A DNA stretch of 64,000 nucleotides from Ralstonia wenshanensis (GCF_021173085.1 NZ_CP076413.1:3003501-3067500), one strand, 5' to 3'. Positions 20,120 to 29,352 are shown, numbered from the stretch's first letter. The notes: generated by a model from the letters alone, not told the origin. Numbers and translations are program-made.

Positions 20120-21070
20120 ATGACGCCCACCAAGCCCACCCCCACCTCGTCCATCGACGACACCCTCATGCTTGAAGACGCCCATGCCTCCCATGGCGCC
20201 CAGGTGGCGATCGAGCCGCCTGAAGCAGCGCTCTCGCGCTTCCCGCAGTTGCTGCGCTTCTGGCGCACGCGGCGCGGCTATAGCCAGCTGGCACTGGCCC
20301 TGGCGGCGGGTGTGTCGCAGCGGCATGTGAGCTTTCTGGAATCGGCCCGCGCTACGCCCAGCCGCAACATGATCCTGCAATTGGCCGAGGAGCTGAACGT
20401 GCCGCTGCGCCATCGCAACCAGATGCTGCTGGCGGCCGGTTTCGCCCCCGCCTATTCCGAACAGGGCCTCGCCACACCGCCCGATGAGGGCTCGCCGATG
20501 ATGCAGGCGGTGCGCCACGCGGTGAAGCTGATCCTCGACAAGCAGGCGCCGTATCCGGCCATCGTGCTCGACCGTTTCTGGCATGTACTCGATGCGAATG
20601 CCGCGCATCGCCGCCTGATGCGCTGGGCCATCGGCGACGACCGGTCCGAAGGCGCGCCGGGTGCCGTCAACATGATGAAGCTGGTATTCGATCCGACCGC
20701 GCTATGGCCGGCCATCGCCAACCGCGATGCCGTCGGGCGCTACCTGGCCCGGCGCGTGCGGCAGGAACTGGCGCTGCAAGCCATCGACCCGGCGACGCAG
20801 CGGCTGCTGCACAACATCCGCGCGATGCAACCGGCGCTGTTCGATGCGTCGGATGCGCCTGCAGCCAACGCTGCACCCGCGCACGATGCCGGCGATCCGC
20901 CCCCTTTCCTGCCCATCTCACTGCAGCGCGACGGCGTGACGATCTCGCTGTTCTCCACGCTCACCACGCTGGGCACCCCGCGCGATGCGGGGCTGCAGGA
21001 GATGCGGATTGAGTGCTTCTATCCGGCGGATGAAGCGTCGCGGCGGGCGTTGGAGCGTATTACGTTGTAA
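20120..21070 (+). CDS. XRE-family regulator with MmyB-like ligand domain
   Basis: A 316-residue DNA-binding protein. A helix-turn-helix (YSQLALALAAGVSQRHVSFLESARATPS) spans about residues 52-80, and a MmyB-type ligand-binding domain covers about 105-290 (PYPAIVLDRFWHVLDANAAHRRL). In related regulators this domain is thought to bind fatty acids or similar small ligands. Divergence from an alpha/beta hydrolase fits local control of that gene, which is inference. The start is supported by AGGTG a few bases upstream. Confidence 0.88.
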   Translation: MTPTKPTPTSSIDDTLMLEDAHASHGAQVAIEPPEAALSRFPQLLRFWRTRRGYSQLALALAAGVSQRHVSFLESARATPSRNMILQLAEELNVPLRHRNQMLLAAGFAPAYSEQGLATPPDEGSPMMQAVRHAVKLILDKQAPYPAIVLDRFWHVLDANAAHRRLMRWAIGDDRSEGAPGAVNMMKLVFDPTALWPAIANRDAVGRYLARRVRQELALQAIDPATQRLLHNIRAMQPALFDASDAPAANAAPAHDAGDPPPFLPISLQRDGVTISLFSTLTTLGTPRDAGLQEMRIECFYPADEASRRALERITL

Positions 21071-21085
21071 GCTGCACCCAATTGC

Positions 21086-21104
21086 AACGAGAATCATTCT
21101 CATC
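21086..21104. promoter_or_regulatory. Fur box upstream of the PepSY membrane gene
   Basis: The perfect 13-base palindrome GAGAATCATTCTC (21089-21101) matches the core of the ferric uptake regulator consensus. It ends 60 bases before the start codon at 21161. Iron-dependent repression of the PepSY gene is therefore likely. Confidence 0.7.
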
Positions 21105-21160
21105 TATATTGGCCGGTCGATTTGCCTCCCTCCGGCGGCTGTTACGCCGCCTTGTGCTTC

Positions 21161-21937
21161 ATGACCGACCTGTCCCATCCCCCGCTTTCGGCCGAGCCCG
21201 CCGCCAAACCGGCCGCCAACGCCCGCCCGGCAAAGGCCAAATCCGAACACCCAGCCAACCGCCGCGCCACGATCGTCCGGTGGCTACGCAAGACGCATGG
21301 ATGGTTCGGGCTGTGGGGCGCGGTGATGGGCCTGATCTTCGGTGTGTCGGGCATCTGGCTGAACCACCGCGCGGTGCTGAAGCTGCCCGTGGCGCAACAG
21401 CGCATCAATACGCAGATCGCCCTGCCCGACCCCGTGCCGGCCACGCCCGAAGCGATGGCCGCCTGGCTGCAGCAGACGCTGAACACGCCGGAGCCGGCCA
21501 CCCGCACGCGCGTGGAAAAAGCCAAGCCGGTAGCCTGGGCCGAGCGCCCGGCCAAGGGCGAAGGCGCCAAGGACGAGAAGACCGCCGACGAGCCGCGCGA
21601 ACCCGCCGCCAAACCGCTCATGCAGCCCGAGCAATGGACCTTCAACTTCGGCAGCGCCGCCACGCAAATCCAGGCGGAATACTGGGCCGGCAACCGCTCG
21701 GTAGCGATCCGCCAGACTGACAACGGCTTCCTCGGCACGCTGATGAACCTGCACAAGGGCGTCGGCATGACGGTGCCGTGGATCCTGCTGGTAGATACGC
21801 TGGCCGGCTGCCTGATCTTCCTGTCGATCTCAGGCCTGTGGCTGTGGGTGATGACCACCAAACGCCGCACGGTCGGCTGGACGATCTTCGGGTTGGGGAG
21901 CCTGCTGGCGATCGGGCTGGCGATCTCGCGGCTCTGA
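21161..21937 (+). CDS. PepSY-associated transmembrane protein, probably Fur-regulated
   Basis: A 258-residue membrane protein of the PepSY_TM-like family, found in iron-siderophore utilisation loci. A Pro/Ala-rich N-terminus precedes a membrane helix near residues 50-70 (GLWGAVMGLIFGVSGIWLNH). A central region of about 110 residues contains a charged Lys/Glu/Pro stretch. Two more helices lie near 205-250 (DTLAGCLIFLSISGLWLWV). Preceded by a Fur box and followed by a terminator, it is a single-gene unit. Proposed partner roles in ferric-siderophore reduction are general to the family and unproven here. Confidence 0.85.
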   Translation: MTDLSHPPLSAEPAAKPAANARPAKAKSEHPANRRATIVRWLRKTHGWFGLWGAVMGLIFGVSGIWLNHRAVLKLPVAQQRINTQIALPDPVPATPEAMAAWLQQTLNTPEPATRTRVEKAKPVAWAERPAKGEGAKDEKTADEPREPAAKPLMQPEQWTFNFGSAATQIQAEYWAGNRSVAIRQTDNGFLGTLMNLHKGVGMTVPWILLVDTLAGCLIFLSISGLWLWVMTTKRRTVGWTIFGLGSLLAIGLAISRL

Positions 21938-21955
21938 GTACCGCATGTGTTGTAG

Positions 21956-21982
21956 ATGGCGCCCGCGTGGCGCCATTTTTTT
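21956..21982 (+). terminator. Rho-independent terminator after the PepSY gene
   Basis: An 8-base stem (ATGGCGCC / GGCGCCAT) with a 5-base loop is followed by a run of seven T, 18 bases after the stop. Confidence 0.9.
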
Positions 21983-22008
21983 CGCCTTTGCTGCTTCGTC
22001 GCCGTCGC

Positions 22009-22872
22009 TTACGGGCGATCGACGCTGCGCTCGGTCAGCAGTCGCTGGATTGCCCGCATGCGCGAGCGCACCATCTCATCGCGGCGCTGCGCCACGCACG
22101 TCATCAAGATTTCGATGACGGTCAGATGCACGAGGTACGCCTCGGTGCCGACCCGCATCACCGCATCTTCCGGCACGTCCACCGTCAGCGCGATCTGCGC
22201 GCGCTCGGCCAGCGGCGTGCCCGCCTGGGTGATGGCGATCACGCACGCGCCCTGCTCGGCCGCATAGGCAATCGACTCGAGCAGATACGGCATGCGCCCC
22301 ACGTGCGAGAACGCCACCACAACGTCGGACGCGCCCAGCATCGCCGCCGACACAAGCTGCAGATGCGCATCGAAGTAGGCGTTGGACGCGAGCCCGAGCC
22401 GCATCAGCCGCGCCTGCATGTCGTTCGCCATGAACGATGAAGCCGCACCGGCCGCATAGCAATCGACGCGGCGCGCGCGGGCAATGCGCTCGGCAGCGGC
22501 GTCGACCTGCGTGGTGGACAGCGATTCACGCAGCTTGGCCAGCGCCCGCGTGGCGCCATCGATGACCTTGCTGGCGACCAGCGCAGGCGGGTCCGCCCGG
22601 CCGACATGCCCCGGCAGCGTCGGCTGCGCGTGCGCGAGTTCAGCGGCCAGCGTGGCCTTGAACTCGCGCAAGCCTTCAAAGCCGAGCGCCTGACACATCC
22701 GCACGATGGTCGGCATCGACACGCCTGCGCGCACGGCCAGCGTCTCGACGGATTGCTCGAGCGACAGCTCCGGCGCCTCCAGGATCAACCGCGCCACGCC
22801 CTGCTGCGCCGGCGAGAGCGCAGACAACTGGTCGCGCAGGGCGTTGAGCAGGGGAACGGAGAACGAAGGCAT
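22009..22872 (-). CDS. MurR/RpiR-family transcriptional regulator
   Basis: A 287-residue regulator. An N-terminal RpiR helix-turn-helix (residues 1-80; VETLAVRAGVSMPTIVRMCQALG) precedes a SIS sugar-phosphate-binding domain at about 110-250 (CYAAGAASSFMANDMQARL; SDVVVAFSHVG; ACVIAITQ). Such proteins sense phosphorylated sugars. No sugar catabolic genes flank it, so the target is unclear; the porin gene starts 287 bases away on the other strand and is one candidate. Confidence 0.9.
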   Translation of the reverse strand: MPSFSVPLLNALRDQLSALSPAQQGVARLILEAPELSLEQSVETLAVRAGVSMPTIVRMCQALGFEGLREFKATLAAELAHAQPTLPGHVGRADPPALVASKVIDGATRALAKLRESLSTTQVDAAAERIARARRVDCYAAGAASSFMANDMQARLMRLGLASNAYFDAHLQLVSAAMLGASDVVVAFSHVGRMPYLLESIAYAAEQGACVIAITQAGTPLAERAQIALTVDVPEDAVMRVGTEAYLVHLTVIEILMTCVAQRRDEMVRSRMRAIQRLLTERSVDRP

Positions 22873-23159
22873 GGCGGGACCGTGGGCGGCGAACGGAAAT
22901 CAGCGTCGCCAGTGTAGCGGCAGCCCCGCGCCACGCCGCCTGCCCGAGGGAAAACCCCCAAGAATCTGTAAGCCCGCGGTTTACGCGCGATGCCCCTTCA
23001 GCGGGCAACGCTCCAACCTGCACGGCGTGTGCGGCGCTTTGCCGGTGCATGCGTAACTTCAACCCTTACAGAGCAGACTTGCCTGAGAGTCGGCCCCCGA
23101 GCCAGGCCGGAAAACCCTTCCGGCCAACACAACAGTCGTTACGACAACAAGGGAGCCAC

Positions 23160-24215
23160 ATGACCACTTCGATCCGTTCCATTCCGCTATCGGCCGTTGC
23201 ACTGTCGGCACTGTCGGCACTGCTGGCCTGCGGCGCTGCGCATGCGCAATCGAACGTCACGCTGTACGGCGTGATGGAAACCGGCCTGCGCTACAGCACC
23301 AACAACGACGCCGACGGCCACGGCAAGGCCGAGATGGCGGGCGGCTACTACAGCGGCAGCCGCTTCGGCATTCGGGGCTCGGAAGACCTGGGCAACGGGC
23401 TGAAGGCCGTGTTCCACCTGGTCAGCGGTTTCGCGCCGGACACCGGCGTGGGCTCCACCAACGACATGGGCCTGGGCGGCTACAAACCGACCACGCCCGC
23501 CACCTCGCGCCTGTTCGGGCGCCAGGCGTATGTCGGCTTGGAAGGCGGCTTTGGCTCGCTGACGTTCGGCCGGCAAGAGAACCTCGTCTTCAACACGGCC
23601 GGCCAGTACGACGCGCTCTCCATCGGTAACCTCGGCGCAACGGCGTGGCACGTCACCGCCACCGGCGTGCGCATCGACAATGCGGTCAAGTACGTGGGCG
23701 ATTTCAACGGCTGGCGCCCGGGCGTGATGGTCGGCATGGGCGAGCAGGCGGGCGCGTTCTCCGCAGGCAACTACAGCGCGCTGTCGCTCAACTACGCCAG
23801 CGGCCCGTTCGCGTTCGGCGGCGCGTGGGAGCAGCAGAAAGACCTGCAATCGGTCGGCACCCGCACCTGGACCACCGGCGGCAGCGTGCAGGTCGGCCCC
23901 GCCAAACTGATGCTCGGCTACATCAACTACCGCGATGGCACGCCCACCAAGAACGACCTCATCCTGGGCGGCGTGAAATACGACTTCAGCGGTCAGTACA
24001 ACCTCGTGGTGGGCGGCATGGCCACGCGCCAGCGCGACCCCGACGGCCTGCGCTACACCGCCTACGCGATCATGAATTACGTGGTCAGCAAGCGCACGTG
24101 GCTGTACGTCGGCATGGACTACACCCACCAGAAAGACGCCGGTACCGTGCTCGCAGCCGCGCTACCCAAAGCCTCCCAGACCGGCGTCATGGTCGGCATG
24201 CGCCACGGCTTCTAA
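23160..24215 (+). CDS. Gram-negative porin (OmpC-like, Burkholderiales type)
   Basis: A 351-residue outer-membrane general porin, predicted 16-stranded. The signal peptide ends AAHAQ near residue 29. The mature start SNVTLYGVMETGLRYS and the segments SRFGIRGSEDLGNGLKAVF and LFGRQAYVGLEGGFGSLTFGRQ are diagnostic. The C-terminal strand ends in Phe (GMRHGF), as the BAM machinery requires. A ribosome site (AAGGGAG) sets the ATG at 23160. It resembles, but is clearly distinct from, the porin at 52133-53263. Confidence 0.93.
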   Translation: MTTSIRSIPLSAVALSALSALLACGAAHAQSNVTLYGVMETGLRYSTNNDADGHGKAEMAGGYYSGSRFGIRGSEDLGNGLKAVFHLVSGFAPDTGVGSTNDMGLGGYKPTTPATSRLFGRQAYVGLEGGFGSLTFGRQENLVFNTAGQYDALSIGNLGATAWHVTATGVRIDNAVKYVGDFNGWRPGVMVGMGEQAGAFSAGNYSALSLNYASGPFAFGGAWEQQKDLQSVGTRTWTTGGSVQVGPAKLMLGYINYRDGTPTKNDLILGGVKYDFSGQYNLVVGGMATRQRDPDGLRYTAYAIMNYVVSKRTWLYVGMDYTHQKDAGTVLAAALPKASQTGVMVGMRHGF

Positions 24216-24262
24216 AACGAAGCACAAGGCCTGGGCGCCAACACCGGCGCCCAGACGGTTTG

Positions 24263-24468
24263 GCCGTACCCTGCCCTAGATGGCGCCTTGGATTTGTGTC
24301 GCGGGGAGGAAAAAGAGGGGAGGCCTGTCTGAGCGCAGCGAGTTTGCCTCTCCTCCCTCCCCGTGACACAAATCCAAGGAGTCTTTCGCCATCTCGGGCG
24401 CGCCTTTCTTTGCTTACTTTCTTTGGCAAGACAAAGAAAGTGAGTCGGCCCCAGCAGGGGACGAAACA
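24263..24468 (+). repeat. Structured dispersed repeat, copy 4
   Basis: The most regular copy. AGATGGCG (24278-24285) pairs with CGCCATCT (24387-24394). A perfect 15-base helix joins 24286-24300 with 24365-24379, and CGGGGAGG (24302-24309) pairs with 24356-24363. The inner helix 24315-24324 pairs with 24346-24355 through one wobble. The second hairpin is 24413-24425 with 24432-24444 and loop GCAAGA; the CCCC/GGGG hairpin is 24449-24460. It lies between the convergent porin and mscS-type genes. Confidence 0.87.
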
Positions 24469-24488
24469 GCAGCAAACCACCAACGCCC

Positions 24489-26753
24489 TTACGCTGGCGC
24501 CGCGGCAGGTGGTTCATTGGAAGCCGACGCCCCTTTCTCCTGCCCACCCCGCGTCATCCACGCCTCAAACGCCGCAGAAGTCCGCAACACCGTCCCCGGC
24601 GCCGCCAGCGGCACGCCCGCCTTGTCGAACGCATCCTTGAGCACAACGTTGAACGCCCGCAGCACATCCGCCTGCTTCTGCGGACGCGTCTTGAACCGCC
24701 CCTTGACGATCATCGCGCCACCTTCAAAGCGGTCCAGCCCGAAGATCTCCGCACCGCCGAGCAACGTGTAGCTAAAGCGCGGCTCACCCGCAATCTGGTC
24801 GGCCGCCGTACGCACGAGATCGATCGCCTGCTGCGGCTCGGCCTCCATCGCCACGCGCACTTCAAAGTCGGCAAACGAGTAATCGCGCGAAAGATTGCGC
24901 ACGGTCTTGATCTGGCTGAACGGAATCGACAGCACCGCGCCGGTGCCATCGCGCAGCCGCACCGTCCGGATGGTCAGGTTGATGACGGAGCCCGTGGCCA
25001 CCCCCACGTCCACCGTATCGCCCACGCTGATCGTGTCCTCCATCAAGATGAAGATGCCGGTGATGAAGTCCTGCGCCAGCGACTGAGCACCAAAGCCCGC
25101 CGCCAGACCGATCACCCCGGCGCCCGCCACCAGCGGCGTCACGTTGACGCCCAGGTTGGCCAGCACGCCAATGCTGGCTGTCACCACCAGCGTCACCTTC
25201 AGGCCATTGCGCAGCAGCGGCAGGATGGTCAGCGCGCGCGTGCTGGGCTGCGCCCGCGCCGAGGCCGGCGAGAGCGCCCGCAGGATCGCCGTGTCGAGCA
25301 GGATCCAGACCAGCCAGGTGGCAAAGACGGTGCTGATCAGGCCCACCATGGCATCGGCGATGCGCTTGCCATTGACGGAGCTGTGCGCGACCTCCACCAG
25401 CGTGTGGCCCCACACGCGCAGCACCAGCTCAAGGAAGGCGATCCAGATGACGAGCTTGATCAGCGCGCCAACGAAATGCTTGAGCCGTTCGAGATAAGGC
25501 GAGCTGCGCGCCAGACGCAGGTGTGAGCGCCAGTTGGCGCGGGGGCGGATGAGCGCCGACAGGAAGAACGCCGCCACCAGCAGCAGCGACGTCATCACGG
25601 CACGGCGCGCCACCACGTCAACGTTGTCGGGCGTCGTCAGGGTGGCCACGACGGTGGCGCTCGCCAGCACCACCACGGGCACCGGCCAGAACGCGGCCAG
25701 CAGACGGCGGACCTGGTTGCCGGTGTGTTCGCCGCTGCGCAGCTCCAGCGGGCGATTGGCGATCAACTGCCCGATCGGCCGGCGCGCCCACAACGCGCCC
25801 ACCGCCAGCATCAATGACGCCACCACGTTGCACACCGTGGCCAGCAGCAGACTGAGCGAGCCGCCCAGCACCAAGGCAACGCGCGGATCGACCAGCGCGT
25901 CGCCGCAGGCGCCCAGACTGGCCGTCAGAAAGATCGGCCACATGCCGTGCTTGAACAGGTATTCCACCGCCACACGCCGGTGCGCGCTGCCGGAAAAGAG
26001 CGAGAACAGCATCGCCACACCGGCCGTGATGATCGCGCCCCATACGATGGCGTAGGCCAGCACCACCGCCAGGACAAAGCCGGGCGAGGCATCGCGCTCC
26101 AGCCGCATGATGACGGCAAAGGAAATCGCCCATGGGCCGATCTTGCGCGCCGCGTCGATCAACAGCGCGCGCGTGGTCGGATGCGGCCCGAGGCCTGCGG
26201 TGAGACCGAACACGCGGCGGATCAACCAGCCCAAGCCAAGCAGGCCAGCGGCGATGGCGGCCCAGATGCCCACGGTGCTGGCAAAGTCCGCAGCCAGCGG
26301 CATGCGCTTCTCGGGCGAGAGGAGCAGGCTCGCGTTACCGCTGGCGGCCTCGATACGGCGCAGCCAATACCGCGGGGCGCCGGCTTCAACATCGGCCTGC
26401 AACGAGCCGTTCTCGATGAGCGACGCCACCGCGCCCAACAGACCCGGCGCCTGTTCGGCCTGCACCTTCTGCTGCGCGCTCATGCCGTCGCGCAACTGCT
26501 TCAGTTCATTGACGAGAGCCGTGCGCTGCTGGTCGTTGTTGAGCAGCGTGATGACGGTGTCGAGCGACTGGCGCGTCTGCGCAGGGTCCGCTGCCGGCGC
26601 CGATGCGCTGGCGGTGGAGGTTGGCAGCCCAGCCAGCTTGGAAAACGACACCGGGGCAGCGTCGGCCGGGTTGGCGACGCACGCCATCAGCAAAAGCAGG
26701 ACCGATGCGAGCGGCCACAGTCGCCGCGTCAGGAAGAGAGAATGAGTACGCAT
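24489..26753 (-). CDS. Mechanosensitive channel, MscS family (large, YbiO/MscM-like)
   Basis: A 754-residue inner-membrane channel protein. A signal-like first helix and a periplasmic region with a possible coiled segment (residues 60-110) come first. About ten further hydrophobic segments precede the conserved MscS pore helix and beta domain at about 560-640 (VAGAGVIGLAAGFGAQSLAQDFITGIFILMED is the region; key motif GFGAQSLAQDFI). The pore opens under membrane tension to release osmolytes on hypo-osmotic shock. The extended N-terminus places it with the large MscS paralogues rather than MscS itself. The start at 26753 gives the best leader. Confidence 0.88.
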   Translation of the reverse strand: MRTHSLFLTRRLWPLASVLLLLMACVANPADAAPVSFSKLAGLPTSTASASAPAADPAQTRQSLDTVITLLNNDQQRTALVNELKQLRDGMSAQQKVQAEQAPGLLGAVASLIENGSLQADVEAGAPRYWLRRIEAASGNASLLLSPEKRMPLAADFASTVGIWAAIAAGLLGLGWLIRRVFGLTAGLGPHPTTRALLIDAARKIGPWAISFAVIMRLERDASPGFVLAVVLAYAIVWGAIITAGVAMLFSLFSGSAHRRVAVEYLFKHGMWPIFLTASLGACGDALVDPRVALVLGGSLSLLLATVCNVVASLMLAVGALWARRPIGQLIANRPLELRSGEHTGNQVRRLLAAFWPVPVVVLASATVVATLTTPDNVDVVARRAVMTSLLLVAAFFLSALIRPRANWRSHLRLARSSPYLERLKHFVGALIKLVIWIAFLELVLRVWGHTLVEVAHSSVNGKRIADAMVGLISTVFATWLVWILLDTAILRALSPASARAQPSTRALTILPLLRNGLKVTLVVTASIGVLANLGVNVTPLVAGAGVIGLAAGFGAQSLAQDFITGIFILMEDTISVGDTVDVGVATGSVINLTIRTVRLRDGTGAVLSIPFSQIKTVRNLSRDYSFADFEVRVAMEAEPQQAIDLVRTAADQIAGEPRFSYTLLGGAEIFGLDRFEGGAMIVKGRFKTRPQKQADVLRAFNVVLKDAFDKAGVPLAAPGTVLRTSAAFEAWMTRGGQEKGASASNEPPAAAPA

Positions 26754-26819
26754 GACAGGGAAAGCGATCGTGCAGACATCGACCACGGCACGATACGCGA
26801 ATTCCCAGGGTGCACAACG

Positions 26820-28073
26820 TCAGCGCTTGGCGCCCGGCGGCAGCGGAGCGCGCCGCCAGAGCCACGCTGCCGTGCCGAGCGCACATGCCATGCAGGCCAT
26901 CACCAGGGCCACCACCCCGGGCCAGCCCCACGGTGCGTAGAGCTTGCCGCCTGTGGTGCCGATCAGGCTGGAGCCCAGGTAATACGCCAGCAGATACAGC
27001 GCCGCAGCCTGCCCCTTGGCACGCTGCGCGCGGCGCCCGACCCAGCCGCTGGCGACCGCATGCGCGCCGAAAAAACCGAAGGTCAGCAGCGCGATGCCGC
27101 CAATCACCAGCACTAGCGGCCCCGCCAAGGTCAGCAGCACGCCCGCCGACATCAGCGCTGTGCCGGCCAGCAGCATGCGGCCGCGGCCATGGCGATCCGC
27201 CAATCGGCCAAACCAGGCGGAAGCGCCAATACCCAGCAGGTACACCATGAAGATGCCGCCCACCGCCGTCTGGCTGAGGGCGTACGGTGCATCGAGCAAG
27301 TGGAAGCTCGCGTAGTTGTAGATCGTGACGAAGCCGCCCATCAGCAGAAAGCCCATGGCGAACAACGAACGCAGGCCCGGCTCGCGCAGATGCGCGCCGA
27401 GCGTATCGAACAGATCGCCCAGCGCCACACCCTTGCGTGGCACAAACCGGCGTGATGGCGGCAGCAGCCACAGAAAGGCCAGCGCTGCGAGCAAACCCAG
27501 CATGCCGGTAAAACCCATGGCAGCACGCCAGCCGAAGTGATCTGCCAGGGCGCCGGTCAGCACACGCCCGGCCATCCCGCCGAATGCCGTCCCGCCGACG
27601 TAGAGGCCCATCGCCATGCCGAGCCCTTGCGGATGCACCTCTTCGGCCAGGTACGCCATCGCCACCGCCGGCACGCCGCCCAGCACCACACCCAGCAACG
27701 CCCGCGTGGCCAGCAACCCGTGCCAGCCCGGCAGGACCGCCGCCGCCAATGTGAGCACCGACGAGAGCACGAGCGACACGCCCATCAGTGTCTTGCGATG
27801 GATGGACTCCGACAGCAGCCCCGCAAACAGGATCGCAAAGGCCAGCAGCAGCGTGGACACCGACAGCACAAGGCTCGTCTGCGCGGGCGTGAGGCCAAAG
27901 TCGTGCGCCAGCATCGGCATGAGCGGTTGCACGCAATACAGCAGCGAAAACGTCGAGAAGCCCGCCGCGAACAGCGCCAGATTGGCGCGCAGAAAACCGG
28001 GATGCCCCCGGACCAGCCAGCGCGAAGGATCGGAGGGTTCGATGGCGGGCGAAGGAGAAAGCGGAGCGTTCAC
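26820..28073 (-). CDS. MFS transporter, YnfM-like exporter
   Basis: A 417-residue, 12-helix transporter of the drug:H+ antiporter group resembling YnfM. Features include an N-terminal FAAGFSTFSLLYCVQPLMPML helix, LSVSTLLLAFAILFAGLLSES in helix 2 and GRLADRHGRGRML in the mid-loop. Substrate is not predictable; related proteins export arabinose or drugs. It lies 66 bases upstream of the mscS-type gene on the same strand and is divergent from the GST gene. Confidence 0.85.
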   Translation of the reverse strand: MNAPLSPSPAIEPSDPSRWLVRGHPGFLRANLALFAAGFSTFSLLYCVQPLMPMLAHDFGLTPAQTSLVLSVSTLLLAFAILFAGLLSESIHRKTLMGVSLVLSSVLTLAAAVLPGWHGLLATRALLGVVLGGVPAVAMAYLAEEVHPQGLGMAMGLYVGGTAFGGMAGRVLTGALADHFGWRAAMGFTGMLGLLAALAFLWLLPPSRRFVPRKGVALGDLFDTLGAHLREPGLRSLFAMGFLLMGGFVTIYNYASFHLLDAPYALSQTAVGGIFMVYLLGIGASAWFGRLADRHGRGRMLLAGTALMSAGVLLTLAGPLVLVIGGIALLTFGFFGAHAVASGWVGRRAQRAKGQAAALYLLAYYLGSSLIGTTGGKLYAPWGWPGVVALVMACMACALGTAAWLWRRAPLPPGAKR

Positions 28074-28192
28074 GGCGGGTGGGTTGAAACAGGCGCAGGG
28101 GCAAGCGCCTATTATCGTTCGCAGGCACCGTTCCCGCTGCGATGCGGCATCGCTCTTGCTGCGCAGCCCCCACCTCGCTTATCCGCCCGACC

Positions 28193-28909
28193 ATGGAAAC
28201 CACGCTCTACTACTGGCCCGAAATCCAGGGCCGCGGTGAATTCGTCCGGCTGGCGCTGGAGCAGGCCGCCGTGCCCTACACCGACCTCGGCCGCGAAGAC
28301 GAAGCCGCCATCGAGGCGTTTCTGAACGACGCGGGCATTCCCACGCCGCCGTTCGCGCCGCCGTTCCTGGTGGCCGGCCAATTGGTGATCTCGCAGACGG
28401 CCAACATCCTGCTTTACCTGGGCCAGCACTACGGCCTGGCTCCGCACGACGAAGCCGGCGGCCTTTGGACGCACGGCCTGCAACTGACGATTGCCGATTT
28501 CGTGGTGGAGATTCACGACACGCACCACCCCATCGCTTCAGGCGAGTACTACGAAGACCAGCGCGCCGAAGCGAAGCGCCGCACGCAGGATTTTCTCGAC
28601 AATCGCGCGCCCAAATTCCTGCATTACTTCGAGCGCGTGCTCGAGCGCAACCCCGCCGGCCCGACTTGGGCCGTGCGTGATGCACTGACGTATGTGGATT
28701 TGTCGCTATTCCAGATCGTGGCGGGGCTGCGCTACGCATTTCCTCGCCACATGCAGCGATACGAGCATGAGCTGCCACATCTGGTGGCGCTACATGATCG
28801 CGTGGCGGCGCAGCCGAACATCGCGGCGTATCTGGAATCGCCCCGGCGCATTCCGTTCAATACGATGGGCATCTTCCGCCACTATCCGGAGCTTGATGCC
28901 CTGAAATGA
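28193..28909 (+). CDS. Glutathione S-transferase family protein
   Basis: A 238-residue GST-fold protein. The thioredoxin-like N-terminal domain runs to about residue 80 (YYWPEIQGRGEFVRLALEQA, with a catalytic-position Tyr near residue 6 or 7; ISQTANILLYLG). An all-helical C-terminal domain follows, with LTYVDLSLFQIVAGL near 165. The opening resembles sigma/alpha-class GSTs. A detoxification role is generic; no partner enzyme lies next to it. It is convergent with a small-gene cluster across a hairpin. Confidence 0.85.
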   Translation: METTLYYWPEIQGRGEFVRLALEQAAVPYTDLGREDEAAIEAFLNDAGIPTPPFAPPFLVAGQLVISQTANILLYLGQHYGLAPHDEAGGLWTHGLQLTIADFVVEIHDTHHPIASGEYYEDQRAEAKRRTQDFLDNRAPKFLHYFERVLERNPAGPTWAVRDALTYVDLSLFQIVAGLRYAFPRHMQRYEHELPHLVALHDRVAAQPNIAAYLESPRRIPFNTMGIFRHYPELDALK

Positions 28910-28912
28910 CAA

Positions 28913-28933
28913 AACCCGGCGCAGGGCCGGGTT
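28913..28933. terminator. GC-rich hairpin between convergent GST and small-protein genes
   Basis: An 8-base perfect stem (AACCCGGC / GCCGGGTT) with a 5-base loop starts 4 bases after the GST stop. No T-run follows, but AAAA precedes it, so it could terminate the minus-strand transcript arriving from the right. Confidence 0.5.
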
Positions 28934-28950
28934 CGCGGTGGATACGTCGT

Positions 28951-29352
28951 TCAGGCTGCCAGTGGTGTATCGGGCAATCGGTCGGGCAACCGACGGCGGA
29001 TGTCTTCCAGTGCCGCGGGCCAGCTTTCGATGGCCGCCAAGTCGTGGATGTCCTGCAGATCGATCAGCAGATCGACCACCTGGTCGTCGTCGACATTCAC
29101 GCCGGAGCAGCGCAGCGCACGCGCAAGCGGGTCATCGCTCGGCACACGCAGCAGGCTCACGCCCAGGCGCTCGATCGCGGCGCAGTAGAACGCATCGTCA
29201 ATAAGAATGCCGACGCCGCATCGGCGGTTGTCGAGCCCGCGATAACGCGGCTCGCCGTCGGCGTCTTCAGAGCGGCATTGCTGTGCGAGCAGGTGTGCGC
29301 GCACGCGTTCAAAAATGTCCTCGATGCCGAGGAACGTCCCCTTCCCTTTCAT
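28951..29352 (-). CDS. Small protein of unknown function (paralogue A)
   Basis: A 133-residue protein with no recognised domain name. It shares with the neighbour at 29394-29816 a start of the type IEDIFERVRAHLL, a central YRGLDNRRCGVGILI motif (C-x3-G-x-L-I) and a C-terminal NVDDDQVVDLLIDLQDIHD segment. Proteins with a YRxxxGxxCxxGxLI core are seen as small hypothetical proteins in many proteobacteria and phages; no function is known to me. The start at 29352 is set by the good upstream spacing and by alignment to the paralogue. Confidence 0.7.
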   Translation of the reverse strand: MKGKGTFLGIEDIFERVRAHLLAQQCRSEDADGEPRYRGLDNRRCGVGILIDDAFYCAAIERLGVSLLRVPSDDPLARALRCSGVNVDDDQVVDLLIDLQDIHDLAAIESWPAALEDIRRRLPDRLPDTPLAA

